Assembly: GCF_013327855.1 (NCBI RefSeq)
Contig: NZ_JABUMX010000002.1
Coordinates: 806,001-870,000, forward strand
DNA from: Phyllobacterium pellucidum
GTDB taxonomy: Bacteria > Pseudomonadota > Alphaproteobacteria > Rhizobiales > Rhizobiaceae
Reading direction: 5' to 3'
Length of the DNA stretch: 64,000 bases
Positions 53,987 through 62,974 of the stretch are shown piece by piece. The notes under the pieces are model-generated. The model was not told the DNA's origin. It saw only the letters and a program-made list of their open reading frames with translations, and did not search any database. Each line of letters begins with the position of its first letter. The first letter of the stretch is position 1. A program made the position numbers and the translations under genes.

Positions 53987-55693
53987 TCATTTGCCGATAA
54001 TGCGGTTGGCGGCGGATATGATCCCTTCAAGGGATGCCGTCACGATGTTCTTGTTGATCCCCGCGCCGAAGAGCTTGCCGCCCGGATATTCGATTTCCAT
54101 GTAGCTGATGGCGGCTGCGTCGGACCCGTGCTGCAGCGAGTGTTCGGAATAATTCACCACCGACAGCTTGATCCCGAGATAGTGGGACAGTGCATCGATG
54201 AAGCCATCCACCGGCCCCGTTCCACGCCCCTCGATCCGTTTCGTTTCGCCGCGATCCGTGATTTCGGCGGAAAGGATACGCATGCCCTTGCGCTCCGTAT
54301 CGGGATAGGTGTGGTGGTCGACAAATCTCAAACGCGCATCCGGCTGCTCGACATAGAGTTCCTGGAAGCGGTCGTAGATCCGCTTCGAAGGCATTTCCTT
54401 GCCTTCCTCGTCGGTGATGTGCTGGATGTCCTCGCGGAACTCCACCTGCATGCCGCGTGGCAGATTGAGGCCGTAATCGGCCTGAAGGATATAGGCGATG
54501 CCACCCTTGCCAGACTGGGAATTGATGCGGATGATCGCCTCATAGCTGCGACCCACATCCTGCGGATCGATCGGCAGGTAGGGCACCTCCCACAGGGTCT
54601 TGTTCGCCTGCTTGATCGCCTTCATGCCCTTGTTGATCGCGTCTTGATGCGATCCGGAGAAAGCCGTGTAGACCAGTTCGCCGACATAGGGGTGACGCTC
54701 CGGGATGACGAGCTGGTTGGAATATTCGTAGACTTCCTTCATACGGTTGATGTCCGAGCAGTCGATCTCGGGGTCGACGCCTTGCGTGAACATGTTCAAG
54801 GCCAGGGTGACGATGTCGACATTGCCCGTGCGCTCGCCATTGCCGAAGAGCGTACCTTCGACGCGGTCGGCGCCAGCCATCAGGCCGAGTTCCGTAGCAG
54901 CAATGCCCGTACCGCGATCATTGTGCGGATGCAGCGAAATGATCAGGTTCTCGCGATTGTCGAGCTGGCGGCACATCCATTCGATCCGGTCGGCATAGAT
55001 GTTCGGCGTCGACATTTCGACCGTAGAAGGCAGGTTGATGATCAGCTTGTTGTCCGGCGTCGGCCTGACGATCTCGGTCACCGCATTGCATATTTCCAGT
55101 GCGACATCGAGTTCGGTCCCGGTGAAGCTCTCCGGCGAATATTCGAAGCGGTAGCCGCCGCCGGCTTTTGCAGCCATGTCGGTGATCATCTTGGCAGCAT
55201 CGGTCGCGATCGACTTGATGCCGTGGACATCCTTGTTGAAGACGACGCGGCGCTGCAATTCGCTGGTCGAATTGTAGAAATGGACGATCGGCCTGTGCGC
55301 GCCTTCCAGGGATTCAAACGTACGCGTTATGAGTTCGGGGCGGCACTGGACCAGCACCTGCAGCGATACATCGTCGGAAGCATTGCCCTCCTCGACACAC
55401 CAGCGGGCAAAATCAAAGTCGGTCTGGGACGCGGAGGGGAACCCGATTTCGATTTCCTTGAAGCCCATGTCGAGCAACAGCGCGAACATACGCACCTTGC
55501 GGTCATGGCCCATGGGGTCGACCAGCGCCTGGTTGCCGTCGCGCAGATCGACAGAGCACCAGATCGGCGCCTTTTCAATACGTTTCGACGGCCACTGCCT
55601 GTTGGTGAGTTCAACGAACGGATAGGGTTCGTACTTGTTGCCGGCATTGGGCATGCCGGCGGTCGGTTTCCTCGGAGCGATAATATCGGTCAT
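53987..55693 (-). CDS. leuA: 2-isopropylmalate synthase
   Basis: A 568-residue type 2 LeuA. The catalytic region WCSVDLRDGNQALVDPM carries the metal Asp; LHPHNDRGTG carries HxH-type metal ligands, and the C-terminal LeuA dimer/allosteric domain is complete. It condenses 2-ketoisovalerate and acetyl-CoA, the first leucine-specific step. ATG 55693 is chosen over a longer form at 55732. It complements ilvE in the same window. Confidence 0.96.
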   Translation of the reverse strand: MTDIIAPRKPTAGMPNAGNKYEPYPFVELTNRQWPSKRIEKAPIWCSVDLRDGNQALVDPMGHDRKVRMFALLLDMGFKEIEIGFPSASQTDFDFARWCVEEGNASDDVSLQVLVQCRPELITRTFESLEGAHRPIVHFYNSTSELQRRVVFNKDVHGIKSIATDAAKMITDMAAKAGGGYRFEYSPESFTGTELDVALEICNAVTEIVRPTPDNKLIINLPSTVEMSTPNIYADRIEWMCRQLDNRENLIISLHPHNDRGTGIAATELGLMAGADRVEGTLFGNGERTGNVDIVTLALNMFTQGVDPEIDCSDINRMKEVYEYSNQLVIPERHPYVGELVYTAFSGSHQDAINKGMKAIKQANKTLWEVPYLPIDPQDVGRSYEAIIRINSQSGKGGIAYILQADYGLNLPRGMQVEFREDIQHITDEEGKEMPSKRIYDRFQELYVEQPDARLRFVDHHTYPDTERKGMRILSAEITDRGETKRIEGRGTGPVDGFIDALSHYLGIKLSVVNYSEHSLQHGSDAAAISYMEIEYPGGKLFGAGINKNIVTASLEGIISAANRIIGK

Positions 55694-55995
55694 TGTGCTT
55701 CTCGTTTCCGGCCGGATACGCGACAGTTTCAAGCGATCTCGGCACTTTTTTAAGCGTTACATCGGACTTGTAAAGGGTAAGGAGCAGAAGCCTGGCGGCA
55801 CTTTCGACCGCCGGACGCTCCTCTCAACGAGCCCGGCGGTCGCCGATAAGGTCGAGGAGAAGCGGAAGGAGGAAGGCGCGATTCGTCAAGCCTGCAAAAG
55901 CGGACAAGGCGAAGGACTTGTGGGTCGGGCGCGTTCTCATGGGCCAGACAAATAAACGACTGTCTGGCCAGATGCAAGGATGAGTTTCGAGCGGA
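55694..55995. other. Intergenic region upstream of leuA
   Basis: A 302-base gap with no supported gene. I looked for a leucine-rich leader peptide and attenuator and found none with a ribosome-binding site. GC-rich hairpins around 55800-55850 (GCCGGGCT/AGCCCGGC-like) may be terminator or regulatory. Confidence 0.4.
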
Positions 55996-56943
55996 TCAGT
56001 TCTTTTTGAGCTGGGCCGTCATGCCGGACAGCCATTCGCTGACGACCTTGACGTCTTCCTTGCCGAGGCCATGATCGGACTTGATCGAACGAGCTTCGAC
56101 GCGGGCGCCGTGCGAGCGCAGCATATCTTCGAGTGCCGGCGCATAAGGCGCATAAAGCTGGTCCGTGGCGCCCGAAACCGTCAGGACGCGGGCATTGGCA
56201 AGGTTCGCCTCGGTCGATCCAGTCAGAACCGGCATCGAGCGCAACAGCACGGCCTGTTTGACGATGTCCGGATAAAGCATCATCACCGCGTTGACGAGGT
56301 TCGCGCCGTTGGAATAGCCGAGGAAAGTCGTGCGCTTCGGATCGATCTTGTATTGCAGCGCCGCCTGCTTGAAGAAATCGGCAAAGGCCTTCGCCTCGGA
56401 GCGGATATCCTTCTGGTCGAAGCTGATCGGGGTTAGACGGCGATACCATCGGTTGGAACCGTCCTGCACCACACGCCCGCGCACGGCGAGGAGCAAAGCA
56501 TTCGGCGCGATCTTGGCGCCGAAGGAAACGAGGCTCGTTTCATCCTGCCCAGAACCATGGAGAAGCACAAGCGTATCGCCGTTCGGCGCGTCGGGGCGAT
56601 AGATGCGGTATTTGAATGGAAGATCGGCATGAAGCATACCGTCGCTTTGCGGAATGATTTCACCCTTGATCGCCTTGTTCAAGATCGTGGCCCCACCTGT
56701 TGTGAGCGTATTGACCGGCGTCGCCTTGATCTGCATCGCTGGCATGGCCTTGCCTTTTTGCGAGCAGGCATCGGCAGCGGTATTCTTATCGATGTCGGGC
56801 GTCGGATCAACCGCGTTCGAACGCACCTCGGCCTTGCCGGATTGCGGTTTCTCACAATCCGCTATCCCGATTGCGTGCGCCGATTGGGCCGCAGCAACAA
56901 GTGAAAGGCCTGCGATGAGTGCGTAGAGATACGGTTTACCCAT
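55996..56943 (-). CDS. Exported alpha/beta hydrolase (esterase/phospholipase-like)
   Basis: A 315-residue precursor. Residues 1-25 are a signal peptide (ending AHA). The hydrolase has oxyanion LLHGSGQDE, nucleophile GYSNGA, Asp in SGATDQLY and His in SDHGLG, the layout of the phospholipase/carboxylesterase (Abhydrolase_2) group. It acts in the periplasm or outside. A predicted coil of about 75 residues separates the signal from the catalytic core. Confidence 0.86.
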   Translation of the reverse strand: MGKPYLYALIAGLSLVAAAQSAHAIGIADCEKPQSGKAEVRSNAVDPTPDIDKNTAADACSQKGKAMPAMQIKATPVNTLTTGGATILNKAIKGEIIPQSDGMLHADLPFKYRIYRPDAPNGDTLVLLHGSGQDETSLVSFGAKIAPNALLLAVRGRVVQDGSNRWYRRLTPISFDQKDIRSEAKAFADFFKQAALQYKIDPKRTTFLGYSNGANLVNAVMMLYPDIVKQAVLLRSMPVLTGSTEANLANARVLTVSGATDQLYAPYAPALEDMLRSHGARVEARSIKSDHGLGKEDVKVVSEWLSGMTAQLKKN

Positions 56944-57230
56944 AAGTTAATCCTAAAAGTTAAAGGTTAACCAAGATTGTAAACAGCCGCGGTCGTCCGC
57001 TGGGCGCTGCCATGCCTATTGGCGCTCGATTCTCAGAAACTGGAATTGATGCGTCCCGCCAATTTATGTTCCCTGACGTACGCCCCCTGCGTCGCATCAA
57101 GATGAATTCGCATTGCTGGGCAATCACTCGCCCAAGCACCTGCTCTATGTCAACATAATTGTAACGAAATCATGACGAACTGAAACAGTCCGTTACATTT
57201 TGTTGCGGTCGTGCATCGATTTCCGGCAAT
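56944..57230. other. Intergenic region between esterase and Nudix genes
   Basis: A 287-base gap, AT-rich at 57140-57200. It should hold the promoter of the esterase gene on the minus strand. No gene, tRNA or clear hairpin was found. Confidence 0.4.
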
Positions 57231-57812
57231 TCAGCCGATCAAACCCCTCAGCTTGACATGCTGGAGCAGCATGACGGTCTTGGCATCGACTATCTCATGG
57301 CGCTCCACCCGAGCAAGCGCATCGTCGAGGGTCATCTCCAGAACTTCGATGTCCTCCCCTTCGCCCTCGTGCCCGCCGCCATCGGAGATGCGGTCCGAAG
57401 CGTCGTAGACGGCGACGAAGAAGACCAGCCGCTCAGTAACGCTGCCAGGGCTCATGAACACGTCGAAGACACGCTCGATGTCGCGCAGGCGATACCCGAG
57501 TTCCTCTTCGGTTTCCTTGCGCGCGGTCGTTTCAGCATCATTGTCGTCGAGAAGCCCGGCGCAGGCTTCGATCAGCATCGGATCGTGTCCCGTCACATAG
57601 GCCGGCAGGCGAAACTGGCGGGTGAGCAGCACCGTCCCACGGGAGGGATCATAGGGCAGCACCACCGCGCCATTGCCGCGATCGTAGACTTCGCGCTTGT
57701 GCTCTTCGATGCGCCCGTCGCGCCGCGCCATGTCGTAGGTATATTTTTTCAGCGTGCCCCAATTATCAGAAAGGAGCTCGACCGACTTCATGCGCACGGG
57801 ACTGTCGTTCAT
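57231..57812 (-). CDS. NudK-like Nudix hydrolase
   Basis: A 193-residue Nudix protein from ATG 57812 with AGGAGC upstream. GNGAVVLPYDPSRGTVLLTRQFRLPAY and the box ACAGLLDDNDAETTARKETEEELGY match the ADP-ribose/GDP-mannose pyrophosphatase subfamily of NudK. The Arg of REXXEE is replaced by Lys (RKETEEELG). It likely hydrolyses nucleotide sugars. Confidence 0.88.
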   Translation of the reverse strand: MNDSPVRMKSVELLSDNWGTLKKYTYDMARRDGRIEEHKREVYDRGNGAVVLPYDPSRGTVLLTRQFRLPAYVTGHDPMLIEACAGLLDDNDAETTARKETEEELGYRLRDIERVFDVFMSPGSVTERLVFFVAVYDASDRISDGGGHEGEGEDIEVLEMTLDDALARVERHEIVDAKTVMLLQHVKLRGLIG

Positions 57813-57840
57813 CGAAACGCTCCTGGAAAGGATGGAAATA

Positions 57841-58749
57841 TCAGGCAAAGGGAACGGCGGCCGTTCCGATTGGCAGCTTGGCTTCGTCCTCGGGTTCAAC
57901 ATGAATGACGACGCTGGCCTCGGGGATTTGTTCCATCAGGGCATTCTCGATCCGGTCGCAGATCACGTGGGCGTCGCCGACGCTCATCTTGGCATCGACC
58001 ACGAGATGAAACTCGATGAACGTTACCCGGCCGGCAACGCGGGTCTTCAGGTCGTGTACTTCGAGTGCGCCGCCGGCATTGGCAGAAATGACGTCGCGGA
58101 TCTGGATCGTCTCTTCGGTCGCAACACCCATATCCATAAGCCCCTGCACCGAATTGCCGATGACATTCCAGCCTTGAAACAGGATATTGACAGCAACGAT
58201 TACGGCAAGGAGCGGGTCGAGGATCGTCCAGCCGGTAAGAACTGCACCCACCAGGCCAGCGAAAACACCGACCGACGTGACGACGTCGGTCATCAGATGC
58301 TTGCCATCGGCAAGGAGCGCCGGCGACTTCGCGATACGTCCGCGATTGATGAGAACGGTCGCCCAAATGGCGTTGATGGCAGACGCGCCGCCGTTGATGG
58401 CAAGACCGAGCCACGGCTGGTCGAGCGTCTTCGGCGTCTGCCATGCGAACCAGACCTCGCGCAGGATCAAGAGTGCAGCCACGATGATCAGTGCGCCTTC
58501 GAGCACAGCCGAGAAATACTCGGCCTTGTGATGACCGTAAGGGTGATTCCGGTCGGCAGGGATATGGCTGACGCGGATCGCCCACCAGGCCGCCAGGGCC
58601 GCAACGACGTTTACGATCGATTCGAGCGCATCGGAATAAAGCGCGACAGAGCCGGTCACGTGGTAAGCGACGTACTTCAACGCCAGCACAGTGCAGCCGA
58701 TGATGATCGACCAGAACGCCAGTCGCTGAACTGTAGTTTCTTGGCTCAT
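57841..58749 (-). CDS. Cation diffusion facilitator transporter
   Basis: A 302-residue CDF protein with six TM segments and a cytoplasmic C-terminal domain. The N-terminal signature SVALYSDALESIVNVVAALAAWW has an Asp at the metal site (YSDAL), and HHKAEYFSAVLEG and the second Asp site (LADGKHLMTDVVTSVGV) are intact. It exports Zn2+, Fe2+ or Mn2+. ATG 58749 is preferred over the longer frame to 58827. It is followed by the NudK-like gene. Confidence 0.92.
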   Translation of the reverse strand: MSQETTVQRLAFWSIIIGCTVLALKYVAYHVTGSVALYSDALESIVNVVAALAAWWAIRVSHIPADRNHPYGHHKAEYFSAVLEGALIIVAALLILREVWFAWQTPKTLDQPWLGLAINGGASAINAIWATVLINRGRIAKSPALLADGKHLMTDVVTSVGVFAGLVGAVLTGWTILDPLLAVIVAVNILFQGWNVIGNSVQGLMDMGVATEETIQIRDVISANAGGALEVHDLKTRVAGRVTFIEFHLVVDAKMSVGDAHVICDRIENALMEQIPEASVVIHVEPEDEAKLPIGTAAVPFA

Positions 58750-58780
58750 GCTCAAGCTGCTCGTTGCTTCGCTGCCCGTA

Positions 58781-60964
58781 TCAGGCAGCGCGTTCCTTGG
58801 CGCGTCGCGGCAGATGCGCCACGACATTCTCGATCATGCGCATACCAGCATTGTGGCCGAGTGTCATGATGGATTCGGGATGGAATTGCACCGCTGCAAT
58901 GGGTTCGCTCTTGTGCTCGAACGCCATGATAACACCATCCTCCGTTTCCGCCGTGACGACGAATTCGTCCGGAAGCCGGACCGGATCGGCAAAGATCGAA
59001 TGATAACGGCCGACCGTCACTTCCTTCGGAAGGCCCGAGAACACCTTGCCCGGCTTGGTAATGCGAATGCGCGAGGGCTTGCCATGCATCGGCACGTGCA
59101 ACTGTCGCAACGTACCGCCATAGGCTTCTGCCAACGCCTGAAGGCCTAGGCAGACGCCGAAAATCGGCAGCTCACGTTTGCGCGCCTTCTTGATCGTCGC
59201 CTTGCAGTCGAAATCCTCCGGCGTGCCCGGTCCCGGCGAGAGCACGACGAGATCAGGCTTGATCCGGTCGAAAATCTCATCCGGAACCGGCGTTCGAACC
59301 GTGGTCACGGTTGCCCCGGTCTGGCGGAAATAATTCGCCAATGTGTGCACGAAGGAATCCTCGTGATCGACGAGCAGGATCTGCAGGCCCTCGCCCACGC
59401 GCGCCACGGCGCGCTCCTCGGCAAGAATGTTGGTCTTGTGCGCATCCCGCACCGCGGCGATCATTGCCGAGGCTTTGAGTTCGGTCTCGGCCTCCTCTTC
59501 CTCGGGAATGGAATCGAAAAGCAGGGTTGCGCCGGCGCGAACCTGCGCAATGCCATCCTTGATGCGAATGGTGCGCAGCGTCAGCCCCGTATTCATGTCG
59601 CCGTTGAAGCTGACCATGCCGATGGCCCCGCCATACCACGCGCGCGGGCTGCGCTCGTTTTCTTCGATAAAGCGCATTGCCCAGAGTTTTGGCGCTCCGG
59701 TAACAGTTACCGCCCAGGCATGCGAGAGGAACCCGTCGAACGCATCCATATCCTCGCGCAGACGACCCTCGATGTGGTCGACCGTATGAATGAGGCGGGA
59801 ATACATCTCGATCTGGCGCCGGCCGATGACGCGGACCGACCCCGGCTCGCACACGCGGCTCTTGTCGTTGCGGTCGACGTCCGAACACATGGTCAGCTCG
59901 GACTCGTCCTTCTTCGAGTTGAGCAGCTTGATGATCTGCTCGGAATCGGCAATCGCGTCCTCGCCGCGCTTTATCGTACCCGATATCGGGCAGGTCTCGA
60001 TGCGGCGACCAACGACGCGCACGAACATTTCGGGCGAAGCACCGACCAGATACTCGTTGTCGCCGAGGTTGATATAGAACGAATAGGGCGACGGGTTGAT
60101 TGCCTTCAGACGCCGCGAAATGACCGACGGCGAGGTTTCGCAGCGTTCATAGAATGTCTGGCCCGGCACTACCTCGAAGAGGTCGCCGCGCTTGAAGCTC
60201 TCCTTGGCCTTTTTTACGAGTTCGGCATAGTCGCCCGGATTGTGATCGCCCCGGCCCGGTATCGTGGCGGTCGGCTTGAACGGCTTTGACTCGGTTTCGC
60301 GGGACAAGCCTTCGGTCGAAAGGTCGTCAAAGGCGTAGTCGTAACGATCGAGCCATGCCTTCGCCGCATGGTGGTCGACCACCAGAATCTCGTCCGGAAG
60401 ATAAAGCACGAGGTCGCGCTGGTCGTCAGGCCGTTTCAGCTTGTACTGGACCGGATCGAACTGGAAGGCGAGATCATAGCCGAAAGCGCCGTAAAGCCCG
60501 AGGCTTGCGTCGTCCTCGGTAAAGAAGAGGCCGACGATGGCACGCAGCACCGTAAAGACTGACGGAATGCGCGAGCGCTCTTCCTCCGTGAAGTGACGGG
60601 TCGGCAGCGCTATCTCAAGCTCTATCTTTGTGGCACTCGTGGCAGCAACCGATACTTCTTCCAGTGCCGCAACGGTCTTGCCGATGGCAACGAGAAGGAC
60701 CTCGCCGCGCTTGTTCAGCGCCTCGATGGTCATATGCCGGCCATTCGAGGTGATGACAACGGGCGGATCGACGATCGCTGTATCCCAACGTGTGTAGCGC
60801 CCGGGATACTCGTAGTTGGACGAAAACACCGCGCCGCGGCGCTCGTCCAGGGCATCCACGTAGCTATCGATGGCGCTGGCGTAGGCCGTGCCGATGCGCT
60901 GGCGCGAAATTGTTATGCCGCCTTTGGTGTCGAAGATTTCGACGTCGCCCTCAATTCTATGCAT
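58781..60964 (-). CDS. trpE(G): Anthranilate synthase, fused TrpE-TrpG
   Basis: A 727-residue fusion. The TrpE part (about 1-510) has the chorismate-binding motif [25 protein letters not shown] and HIEGRL. The TrpG amidotransferase (about 530-727) has SPGPGTPED, catalytic Cys in GVCLGLQAL and HPESIMT. It makes anthranilate from chorismate and glutamine. This fusion is typical of rhizobia. The gene is controlled by the trpL attenuator upstream. Confidence 0.96.
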   Translation of the reverse strand: MHRIEGDVEIFDTKGGITISRQRIGTAYASAIDSYVDALDERRGAVFSSNYEYPGRYTRWDTAIVDPPVVITSNGRHMTIEALNKRGEVLLVAIGKTVAALEEVSVAATSATKIELEIALPTRHFTEEERSRIPSVFTVLRAIVGLFFTEDDASLGLYGAFGYDLAFQFDPVQYKLKRPDDQRDLVLYLPDEILVVDHHAAKAWLDRYDYAFDDLSTEGLSRETESKPFKPTATIPGRGDHNPGDYAELVKKAKESFKRGDLFEVVPGQTFYERCETSPSVISRRLKAINPSPYSFYINLGDNEYLVGASPEMFVRVVGRRIETCPISGTIKRGEDAIADSEQIIKLLNSKKDESELTMCSDVDRNDKSRVCEPGSVRVIGRRQIEMYSRLIHTVDHIEGRLREDMDAFDGFLSHAWAVTVTGAPKLWAMRFIEENERSPRAWYGGAIGMVSFNGDMNTGLTLRTIRIKDGIAQVRAGATLLFDSIPEEEEAETELKASAMIAAVRDAHKTNILAEERAVARVGEGLQILLVDHEDSFVHTLANYFRQTGATVTTVRTPVPDEIFDRIKPDLVVLSPGPGTPEDFDCKATIKKARKRELPIFGVCLGLQALAEAYGGTLRQLHVPMHGKPSRIRITKPGKVFSGLPKEVTVGRYHSIFADPVRLPDEFVVTAETEDGVIMAFEHKSEPIAAVQFHPESIMTLGHNAGMRMIENVVAHLPRRAKERAA

Positions 60965-61014
60965 CTTGTTCTCCGTCTCGTTGCATTTGGCCTTGGGGGC
61001 TTCTGGCGATAAAC

Positions 61015-61052
61015 AAAAAGGCCGCCCGGAAAACCCGTTGCGGCCCTGTTCC
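61015..61052 (-). terminator. Attenuator terminator of trpL
   Basis: On the minus strand GGGCCGC pairs with GCGGCC(T) around CAACGGGTTTTCCGG, followed by TTTTTG. It lies between trpL and trpE(G). A competing antiterminator can form with AGCGGCCGCACAGCC at the end of trpL (about 61078-61064). Confidence 0.78.
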
Positions 61053-61081
61053 CTTTACGCATGCAAAAGGCTGTGCGGCCG

Positions 61082-61129
61082 CTAAGAGCGGAGCCACCAC
61101 CAACCAGTGTTGTTAACGTGCGTATTCAT
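61082..61129 (-). CDS. trpL: trp leader peptide (15 aa)
   Basis: A 15-codon leader MNTHVNNTGWWWLRS with three tandem Trp codons, followed at once by the attenuator hairpins. Ribosome stalling at the Trp codons when tryptophan is low would favour the antiterminator and trpE(G) expression. The mapped-out promoter places transcription start at or one base before the ATG, so translation would be leaderless, as described for Sinorhizobium meliloti rnTrpL. In that species the released attenuator RNA and the peptide have further trans-acting roles. Confidence 0.9.
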   Translation of the reverse strand: MNTHVNNTGWWWLRS

Positions 61130-61136
61130 GCGCTGA

Positions 61137-61165
61137 TTGTTAGCGGCAGCCGAGGCTGCTTGCAA
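61137..61165 (-). promoter_or_regulatory. Promoter of trpL-trpE(G)
   Basis: On the minus strand -35 TTGCAA (61165-61160) and -10 TAACAA (61142-61137) with a 17-base spacer. Start is expected at about 61130, beside the trpL ATG at 61129. Confidence 0.65.
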
Positions 61166-61169
61166 CTGC

Positions 61170-61190
61170 AAAAACGCGAGGGCTTTCGCG
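61170..61190 (-). terminator. Rho-independent terminator of fhs
   Basis: CGCGA (61190-61186) pairs with TCGCG (61179-61175), loop AAGCCC, followed by TTTTT on the minus strand. It begins six bases after the fhs stop and ends just before the trpL promoter. Confidence 0.72.
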
Positions 61191-61195
61191 GATTA

Positions 61196-62875
61196 TCAGA
61201 AGAGCCCCTCGATCAATCCGTCTTCATTGAGATGGATACGTTCCGCGGAGGGCGATTTCGGCAATCCCGGCATGGTCATGATCTCACCGCAGATGGCGAC
61301 GACGAAGCCGGCGCCGGCAGCAAGGCGGACCTCGCGCACATGCACCACGTGATTGACCGGCGCGCCCCTGAGATGGGGATTGGTCGAAAAGGAGTATTGG
61401 GTCTTGGCCATGCACACCGGCAGATTGCCATAGCCCGCATCTTCCCATTGCCGGAGTTGGTCGCGCACGCTCGAATCGGCATCGGCCTCGGCACCCCGGT
61501 AAATGCGTTTGACGATGGTTTCGATCTTGTCGAAGAGCGGGAGTTCATCCTCGTAGAGCGGAGAGAACTGCCCCGATCCGCTTTCTGCAAGTGCGACAAC
61601 CTTGTGCGCGAGTTCCTCGATGCCGGCCGAGCCTTCGGCCCAGTGGCGGCAAAGCACAGCCTCGGCGCCGTGGGCGGCGACGAAGGCCTTCAGCGCATCG
61701 ATTTCGCCTTGCGTATCGGCGGTGAAATGATTGATGGCGACAACGACGGGCACACCGAATTGCCTGACATTCTCCATATGCCGGCCGAGATTGGCACATC
61801 CCGCCTTGACGGCTGAGATGTTTTCCCGGCCGAGATCCTCGCGGGCAATGCCGCCATGCATTTTCATCGCCCGGACGGTTGCGACAATGACGGCGGCAGC
61901 AGGTTTCAAGCCGGCCTTGCGGCACTTGATATCAAAGAATTTCTCGGCCCCGAGATCGGCACCAAAACCGGCTTCGGTCACCACATAATCGGCAAGCTTC
62001 AAGGCCGTCGTCGTCGCGACCACTGAATTGCAGCCATGGGCGATATTGGCAAAGGGACCGCCATGCACGAAAGCGGGGTTGTTCTCCAGGGTCTGCACGA
62101 GGTTCGGCTGCATCGCGTCTTTCAGAAGCACGGCCATGGCTTTGTCCGCCTGGAGGTCGCGCGCATAGACCGGCGTCTTGTTGAAGCGATAGCCGATGAT
62201 GATCTCACCGAGGCGCTGTTCGAGATCAGCAAGGTCGGTGGCGAGGCAGAGAATGGCCATGACCTCCGAGGCGACCGTGATATCGAAGCCGGACTCGCGC
62301 GGAAACCCGTTGGCGACACCGCCGAGCGACGTCGCAATGTCGCGCAAGGCGCGGTCGTTCATGTCCATCACCCGACGCCAGGTGATGCGGCGCGTATCGA
62401 GATTAAGCTCGTTGCCCCAATAGACATGATTGTCGATCATCGCCGCGAGGAGGTTATGCGCAGCGGTGATCGCATGGAAATCGCCGGTAAAGTGCAGGTT
62501 TATGTCTTCCATTGGAATGACCTGCGCATAGCCGCCGCCTGCCGCACCTCCCTTGGTGCCAAAACAAGGGCCGAGCGACGCTTCGCGGATACAGACGATC
62601 GCCTTCTTGCCGACGCGGTTCAAACCGTCGCCGAGCCCGACTGTCGTCGTGGTCTTGCCCTCGCCTGCGGGTGTCGGACTGACGGCCGTTACAAGAATGA
62701 GCTTGCCATTCCTGTCCCCCCGCTTGGAGCGAATGAATTCTGCTGAAAGCTTGGCCTTGTCATAGCCGTAGGGAGCGAGGTGCTCGGGTGGAATGCCGAT
62801 CTTCGCACCGATTTCCACGACCGGCTTTTTTGCCGCGTGACGGGCAATCTCAATATCGGATTTGACGACAGTCAT
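61196..62875 (-). CDS. fhs: Formate-tetrahydrofolate ligase
   Basis: A 559-residue FTHFS. The N-terminal ATP loop is [14 protein letters not shown], with family blocks [39 protein letters not shown] and [14 protein letters not shown]. It makes 10-formyl-THF from formate, THF and ATP. It sits 100 bases downstream of putA with a terminator between, so it has its own promoter. A small inverted repeat (TGCTATT/AATAGCA, 62892-62910) precedes it. Confidence 0.96.
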   Translation of the reverse strand: MTVVKSDIEIARHAAKKPVVEIGAKIGIPPEHLAPYGYDKAKLSAEFIRSKRGDRNGKLILVTAVSPTPAGEGKTTTTVGLGDGLNRVGKKAIVCIREASLGPCFGTKGGAAGGGYAQVIPMEDINLHFTGDFHAITAAHNLLAAMIDNHVYWGNELNLDTRRITWRRVMDMNDRALRDIATSLGGVANGFPRESGFDITVASEVMAILCLATDLADLEQRLGEIIIGYRFNKTPVYARDLQADKAMAVLLKDAMQPNLVQTLENNPAFVHGGPFANIAHGCNSVVATTTALKLADYVVTEAGFGADLGAEKFFDIKCRKAGLKPAAAVIVATVRAMKMHGGIAREDLGRENISAVKAGCANLGRHMENVRQFGVPVVVAINHFTADTQGEIDALKAFVAAHGAEAVLCRHWAEGSAGIEELAHKVVALAESGSGQFSPLYEDELPLFDKIETIVKRIYRGAEADADSSVRDQLRQWEDAGYGNLPVCMAKTQYSFSTNPHLRGAPVNHVVHVREVRLAAGAGFVVAICGEIMTMPGLPKSPSAERIHLNEDGLIEGLF

Positions 62876-62922
62876 CGCATTCCCCCCATATTGCTATTCA
62901 TCAAATAGCATTCCGGGAAGAA

Positions 62923-62954
62923 AATGGGGATAGTCCGATCGTACTATCCCCATT
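62923..62954 (-). terminator. Rho-independent terminator of putA
   Basis: A perfect 12-bp stem AATGGGGATAGT/ACTATCCCCATT (62923-62934 and 62943-62954) with an 8-base loop. On the minus strand it continues TTTTCTTCCC. It lies 21 bases past the putA stop. Confidence 0.85.
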
Positions 62955-62974
62955 GGCATCGATTTTGCCGCTGC

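Noticed and set aside
53609-55753. 714-residue plus-strand frame opposite leuA
   Set aside because: Entirely antisense to a complete leuA; such long shadows occur in GC-rich rhizobial genes.
55750-55977. Minus-strand frame upstream of leuA as a leader peptide or gene
   Set aside because: No ribosome-binding site, no run of Leu codons, and an unnatural Pro/Arg-rich product.
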